The notes under the pieces: model-generated | Databases searched by the model: none | Told to the model about the DNA's origin: nothing | Seen by the model: only the letters and a program-made list of their open reading frames with translations | From: Staphylotrichum longicolle | Taxonomy: Eukaryota; Ascomycota; Sordariomycetes; Sordariales; Chaetomiaceae | Assembly: GCA_019096155.1 (NCBI GenBank) | Contig: JAHCVI010000004.1 | Coordinates: 1,674,001 to 1,738,000, forward strand | Direction of reading: 5' to 3' | Length of the DNA: 64,000 bases | Made by a program: the position numbers and the translations under genes | In this document: in pieces, positions 59,502 to 64,000 of the stretch | Layout: every line of letters starts with the position of its first letter | Position numbering within the stretch: the first letter of the stretch is position 1

Positions 59502-60666
59502 ATGGCGGCGACGATCAAATCGCTCATCAACAGCGCCAAGGCGCTCGCCATCGGCAACTCGGGCAGCAAGGCGGCGCTGCAGGACCTGTTCCCGGCCGTC
59601 GACAAGGCCGTCGACGGCGAGGACTGCGACCGCGACTGCGACAGCTGCTCGGTGCAGTACCCCAAGGGGTTCAAAATTGACGAGGGCGACGACCTGTACG
59701 GCTTCGTCAAGGGCTGGAGCACACATGTCCTGGTCGCGACGGGCAAGACGGACTGGGTGCGCGACGTTGCCGACGAGAAGGGCAGCGTCATGCAGGCGAT
59801 TGCGGGCGCCAGTGGACCTACGAACGGGGTATGCCGCCCTCACCGTGCTTCTCTTTTTCTACCCTCAGCGTTTGTGCCAGCTGTACTAACTGCCGACACC
59901 CCAAACCCACGCGCCTCTTCCTCTCGCGCTCAAACATGCCCACCCGCACACCGGACCCCGTACTCGGAACCGACCACCGCCCTCCTCCTCCGCCGCTTAC
60001 CCCTCATCGAGAACGTACCGCCCCGCACCGTCCCGACCGTCATCACTCCCATCGTTTCAAACGCGCCGACCACCACCTCCCCGCTCGCGCCCTTCTCCCT
60101 CCCGCGCTCGCTCGAGGGCCCCCTGCCCGGGAGGAGGCCCGCTGCCCTCAAGGACCTGACGACGCGCGTTGGCCCGCACCGCGCGCTGATCCTGCTGTGC
60201 AGCCAAAAGACGCGCGACGCGCGTTGCGCGCAGTGCGGCCCGCTGCTGCGCAAGGAGTTCCAGCGCCACCTGCAGCCGCGGTGGCTGTACGCCGACCTCG
60301 CAGACGAGGCCGCCGGCGCCGTGGGCATCTACTTCATCAGCCACGTGGCGGGGCAACAGTACAGCGCAAACGTGATGTGGATTCGGAGGGGCAGATGCGT
60401 TGGTGGCTGACAAGGAGGCGCACAAAAAAAAAAGAAGAGAGGGAAGACGGGGGAGGTAGGAGAGGGAGAGATGGAGTGGTGGTGGAGGGAGAGGGGGGGG
60501 AGGAGGAGGGGATGTGCGGGCGGCGCAGTGCATTTGGCTTGCGGAGGTCGAGCCGGAGGACTGTGGGAGATTCGTCAAATTCACTGTGTTGAAGGGGAAG
60601 GTGGTCAAGCGCAGGGAGCGTTTGGAGGGCGGGTTCGATGAGGGCAAGGGGTGTAGTAGTTGGTGA
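59502..60666 (+). CDS. Apd1/Aim32 family (sucrase/ferredoxin-like) protein, frame damaged
   Basis: Members have a thioredoxin-like ferredoxin fold and bind an iron-sulfur cluster; yeast Apd1 is cytosolic and Aim32 mitochondrial. Exon 1 (59502-59828) encodes MAATIKSLINSA, CDRDCDSCSVQYPKGFKI and STHVLVATGKTDWVRDVADE. A GTATGC donor and a perfect TACTAAC branch site (59884-59890) mark the intron, but no AG follows before the expected exon 2 start (RLFLSRSNMP, about 59912); the site reads CACG. Exon 2 then changes frame at CCCC 59956-59959. It continues with LPLIENVPPRTVP, ILLCSQKTRDARC, LLRKEFQRHL and VGIYFISHVAGQQYSANVM, and shifts again near 60378 into the frame carrying AQCIWLAEVEPEDCGRF and ending GGFDEGKGCSSW at 60664-60666. 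Family and layout are clear; no intact protein can be read as sequenced. Confidence 0.75.
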
Positions 60667-61418
60667 GTGGCTTGCGTGGAAAGAAAGAGCGTAAATGTAA
60701 CTATTCCGTACTAATTAACGCCACCGCTTCTTCGCTAGCATGCTTCTCTCTGGCTCCGGAAGGTGTCCCAAAAGTAAAACCCACCTCACTCACTGTGAGC
60801 GAAAAAACTGCTGATAACAGAAAACAAAACTCTCCCCCGATCGCTGCTCCAATTCCTGACCGCTCAATGTCACAAGCCAAAAACGGGTCGGGGAAGGTGG
60901 GCAATCGGCGGGCGAGCCGAGCCGGGCGTTCGCCCCATTTGCCGAGGAACAAAAGCGAGGAGACGAGCGGGGAAACGAGGACACCAGAGCGGAGGGTTCG
61001 CCAGCAACGGGCTCCGGTAAAAACAGGACGCCCGGGGTCTGTCTCGGCCATTGGGACCAACTTGGAACTTCCCTACTGTCCACACCCCGTGGCTGTCCCC
61101 GAACGGAAAGTCAAAGCATTTCATTCCGACCGAGCGCCTCTGGGCTGGAAGTCAGCCATGTGAATTCCTCGCTGGTCCCGACAGCAATGGCATAACACCG
61201 CATCGACGAATGGAAGCATCGATGCATCCGACAGAGAGGATGTGTGTCCTTCTGGTGCATTCCGTCATCGTTCTTCTCTTTGGTGCTTATTTGTGCATTC
61301 TGCGCCGGCATTCTATCGCAGCGGCAGCAGCGCCCGCAGACATTGCACCCTCGCACGTTTCCACTCTGGCCTCCCGGCGCAACACGCGTTCAAAACAGAC
61401 GGCGCCTTGTCCCCCCTC
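60667..61418. other. intergenic, formin promoter region
   Basis: About 750 bases. Frames on both strands lack features. Holds the promoter and leader of the formin gene. Confidence 0.45.
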
Positions 61419-64000
61419 ATGGCTGGTCTAAACACCATGCCCGTTCTTCGCGGACCTGCAGCCCCCCGGACGCCAGCCGGCCCCGGCACCGCCCACGGCA
61501 CCGGTGCACGCCACCACCAACGGTCCAAGTCCTGCGTCTTGCCGTCGCTCGTGGGAGGGCGCCACAGCGAAACAACTCGGACGGGTCGGGCCTGCCATCT
61601 GCTCCCCTCCTCGCGCCTATCGCAACAACACCCGCCTTCCACCTGTCCCAGCAGAGTCTGGCGCCCCAGCAGAAGCAGTGGTGTGTTCCACGTGGGCTTC
61701 GATGCAGCCGCCGCAGCCGAGATGGAACCACAACGATATGCCCACGCCCTCGGCGAACTACAACAGAACCGACAAGAGCGGTCGCCCGAACGACGGGGGC
61801 GCTATCGCGATGGGGGCGACCAGCCACCGCCATCACCGACAAAGGGCGGCTTTTCCACAATCTCGCTGAGGCCATTTGGCGGAAGGGACAGGGACTCGAG
61901 CAAGCCCCCCAAGACCAGCGACAACCCCAACAGGTCGCCAGCCAAGCCCAAGAAGGCCAGGTCGGCGACCAACATCGCTGCCCTCTTCCGGCCCAGGTCA
62001 GCCAAAAACCTGAAACAGTTGCTGGCGGACGACGCGGATGCGGCAAAGGAAAAGGACAAGGAGAACAGATCACCGCCCAATTCGATGGGCAGCGACCACC
62101 ACGTCAGCATGGGTCCGCCGCCGCCAATCTACGCCCAGTTCGCGAGCCAAAACGTTGGCCCGCCCTCTCCGCACTTGCCAGCTCCGGCCGGGATGCCCGC
62201 CCAAGCCGGTAATCCCACCGCCGACCGGGCTGACTCCTCAGCCGGCTCTCTAAACACAAAGCCACGTCCGAAATCCTTCCATACCTACATGGGCCGCAAG
62301 GATGATGACACGAAAGGGTCCGCCGGGTCAGGCGGCAGCGAGGGCCGTTCCAAGCGCATGACGTGGGGAAAGAGCGGCAAGCCAGCGGTTGAAGCTCGGC
62401 CGGCTATAGGATCTAGGAGCAAGTCGTCGGCTCCCGCCACTGGCGCGGCGCCCGAGATGCCCTGCATCGACCCCAAGGACATTGACAAGCATCTCGAGGC
62501 GATGCTGAACCGCCGCAACATTCCCGAGAACCAGCGGTACAAGATGCGGAATCTCAGCGACACCATCAAGATGGAGTTTATCCGGCAGGACTGGGCCGAG
62601 ATGCAGGCCAAGCTGGAGCGCCCGCTCTCGCACGACGGCAGTTCCCAGGCCGCGGCAGCCGCCAACGCACCCGGCTCGGGCGCCGTGGGGCCAGCCGACC
62701 AGGGCGGAGAGGACAACGGCGCCGCCAGTCCCACCAAGAAGGAGAAGAAGAAGCACGGCCGGGGCTTAAGCCTGACCATCGTCCGGGGGAGCGGCAACAA
62801 GTCGAACCCGTCGTCGCCCACCAAGAAGAAGGGCGACAGCGCCCTGGGCCGGCACTTCAGGACCAAGTCGACCGAGAGCCTGGTCAGCGAGCCGCCCTCG
62901 CCCTACTCGTCCGGCTACGGGAGCAGCTTCCTGGCCAAGGTCAAGGGCCAGCAGCTGCCCGGCGACTTTGTGGCCTACCTGCAAAAGGTGCAGCAGCCGG
63001 AGCTGGTCGAGGTCGGCAAGCTGCACAAGCTGCGGCTGCTGCTCCGTAACGAGACGGTCGCGTGGACAGAGGAGTTCATTCGCCAAGGCGGCATGAAGGA
63101 GATCGTGGAGTTGCTGCATCGCATCATGGCTGTGGAGTGGAGGTATGTCTTGTCTATTCTGTTTTAGGGAAATGGGACCGTTCCGGGGGTCGTGGTGGCT
63201 GTCTTCGCTGCAGGCCAGCTACCCAACGTCCCTTGCTTCCTGCCCCCTTTCTTTCCCAGCACGTGGCTAAAAACACACCCACAGGGAGGAGCACGAAGAC
63301 GCGCTACTGCACGAGAACCTCCTCTGTCTCAAAGCCCTGTGCACCACCGACATGGCCCTGCAGTACCTCCACTCGATCCACACCACCCTCTTCCCGGCGC
63401 TGCTGCACATGATCTTCGACCCGGAGAAGAAGGGCCCCAGCGAGTTCACGACCCGCAACATCATCACCTCGATCCTGCTGACCTACCTCTCGGCCGCCCC
63501 GCCGCAGGAGCGCGTCTCGCGCGCCCGCGCCCTGCTCGGCTTCCTGCGGGACCCGGAGCCCAAGGAGGAGGAGCGGCCCGTGGCCTTTGTCCTCGAGATG
63601 CGCCGCGAGCGCCCCTACCGCGTGTGGTGCAAGGAGGTCGTCAACGTGACCAAGGAGGTCTTTTGGATCTTTTTGCACAACCTCAACATTGTGGCTCTCC
63701 CATCCACCTCATCCTCGTCCTCCTCCCCCACCACCTCCGACCCAACCTCCACCGCCCCTCCCCTCTCCACCGCCGCCAACAACAACAACAACCCCACCAA
63801 CCCCGACCCCTATGCCTACATGTCCCGCCACTTCCCCCAACCCCGGCCCCCCGTCCCCGCCGCCCCCTACGTCGGCGGCGTCGAGTGGGACGCGACCAAC
63901 TACCTGGCCAGCCACCTGGACCTCCTCAACGCGCTGCTCGCGTGCCACCCCTGCGCGTCCGACCGCAACGCCCTGCGCGCGCAGCTCCGCATCTCGGGCT
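61419..64000 (+). CDS. sepA: formin SepA, N-terminal part (runs off the window)
   Basis: Actin-nucleating formin needed for septation and polar growth; the diaphanous GTPase-binding and FH3 regions are visible, while FH1/FH2 lie beyond the window. Exon 1 runs 61419-63143, a 141-nt intron follows (AG|G), and exon 2 is open from 63285 to the last base. The low-complexity N-terminus includes FSTISLRPFGGRDRD and KKARSATNIAALFRPRSAKN. The GBD begins around EMPCIDPKDIDKHLEAMLNR and IPENQRYKMRNLSDTIKMEF. FH3-type helices follow (LRLLLRNETVAWTEEFIRQG, ENLLCLKALCTTDMALQYL, FTTRNIITSILLTYLSAAPP). A Ser/Thr/Asn-rich insert of about 50 residues lies near 63700-63810. The start at MAGLNTMP is the best ATG in this frame, but the first 140 residues are of low complexity and another frame is also open, so the true N-terminus is uncertain. 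Confidence 0.88.

Overview
The window is nuclear DNA of a filamentous ascomycete (Pezizomycotina, most likely Sordariomycetes). This rests on many short phase-respecting GT-AG introns (about 50-140 nt), 5S rRNA genes dispersed singly among protein genes, a tRNA-Lys with a 13-nt intron after position 37, and the type of proteins present (SepA-type formin, stand-alone DRAP deaminase, GH47 and GH81 enzymes, Zn-cluster factor). Genus is not resolved. No operon, CRISPR array, intact transposon or virus-like gene was seen.

Layout. 1-7.4 kb: tail of an unknown gene, a small conserved-looking protein, a secreted GH47 alpha-mannosidase (-), the Rad10/ERCC1 repair nuclease subunit (-) and an uncharacterised protein with a frame break (-). 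9.4-14.5 kb: an enolase-superfamily sugar-acid dehydratase, a divergent pair (DRAP deaminase / DNAJC9-like J protein), and the telomere-capping protein Stn1 with a striking 14-heptad repeat tail. 15.7-26 kb: GH81 endo-beta-1,3-glucanase, a protein kinase, tRNA-Lys and glycerol kinase. 26.5-41.3 kb: sparse, with two copies of a divergent 5S rRNA gene, GDP-mannose pyrophosphorylase, a dsRBD-like candidate gene and farnesyltransferase beta. 44.4-51 kb: a Zn-cluster transcription factor and polyubiquitin. 51.4-64 kb: a BRAP2/ETP1-type ubiquitin ligase, glycerol-3-phosphate acyltransferase, an Apd1/Aim32-family protein and the start of formin SepA, which runs off the end.

These are mostly housekeeping genes in independent transcription units, so there is no shared pathway to infer beyond loose themes: cell-wall and glycan metabolism (GH47, GH81, MPG1), glycerolipid entry (glycerol kinase, acyltransferase) and genome maintenance (Rad10, Stn1).

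Three adjacent genes between 51.4 and 60.7 kb carry many 1-2 base frame breaks, often in homopolymers, while nearly all other exons are clean. This looks like poor local consensus rather than biology, but only reads can decide. The best biological leads are the covarying 5S rRNA isotype and the heptad-repeat tail of Stn1. I did not find a clearly undescribed multi-gene system.
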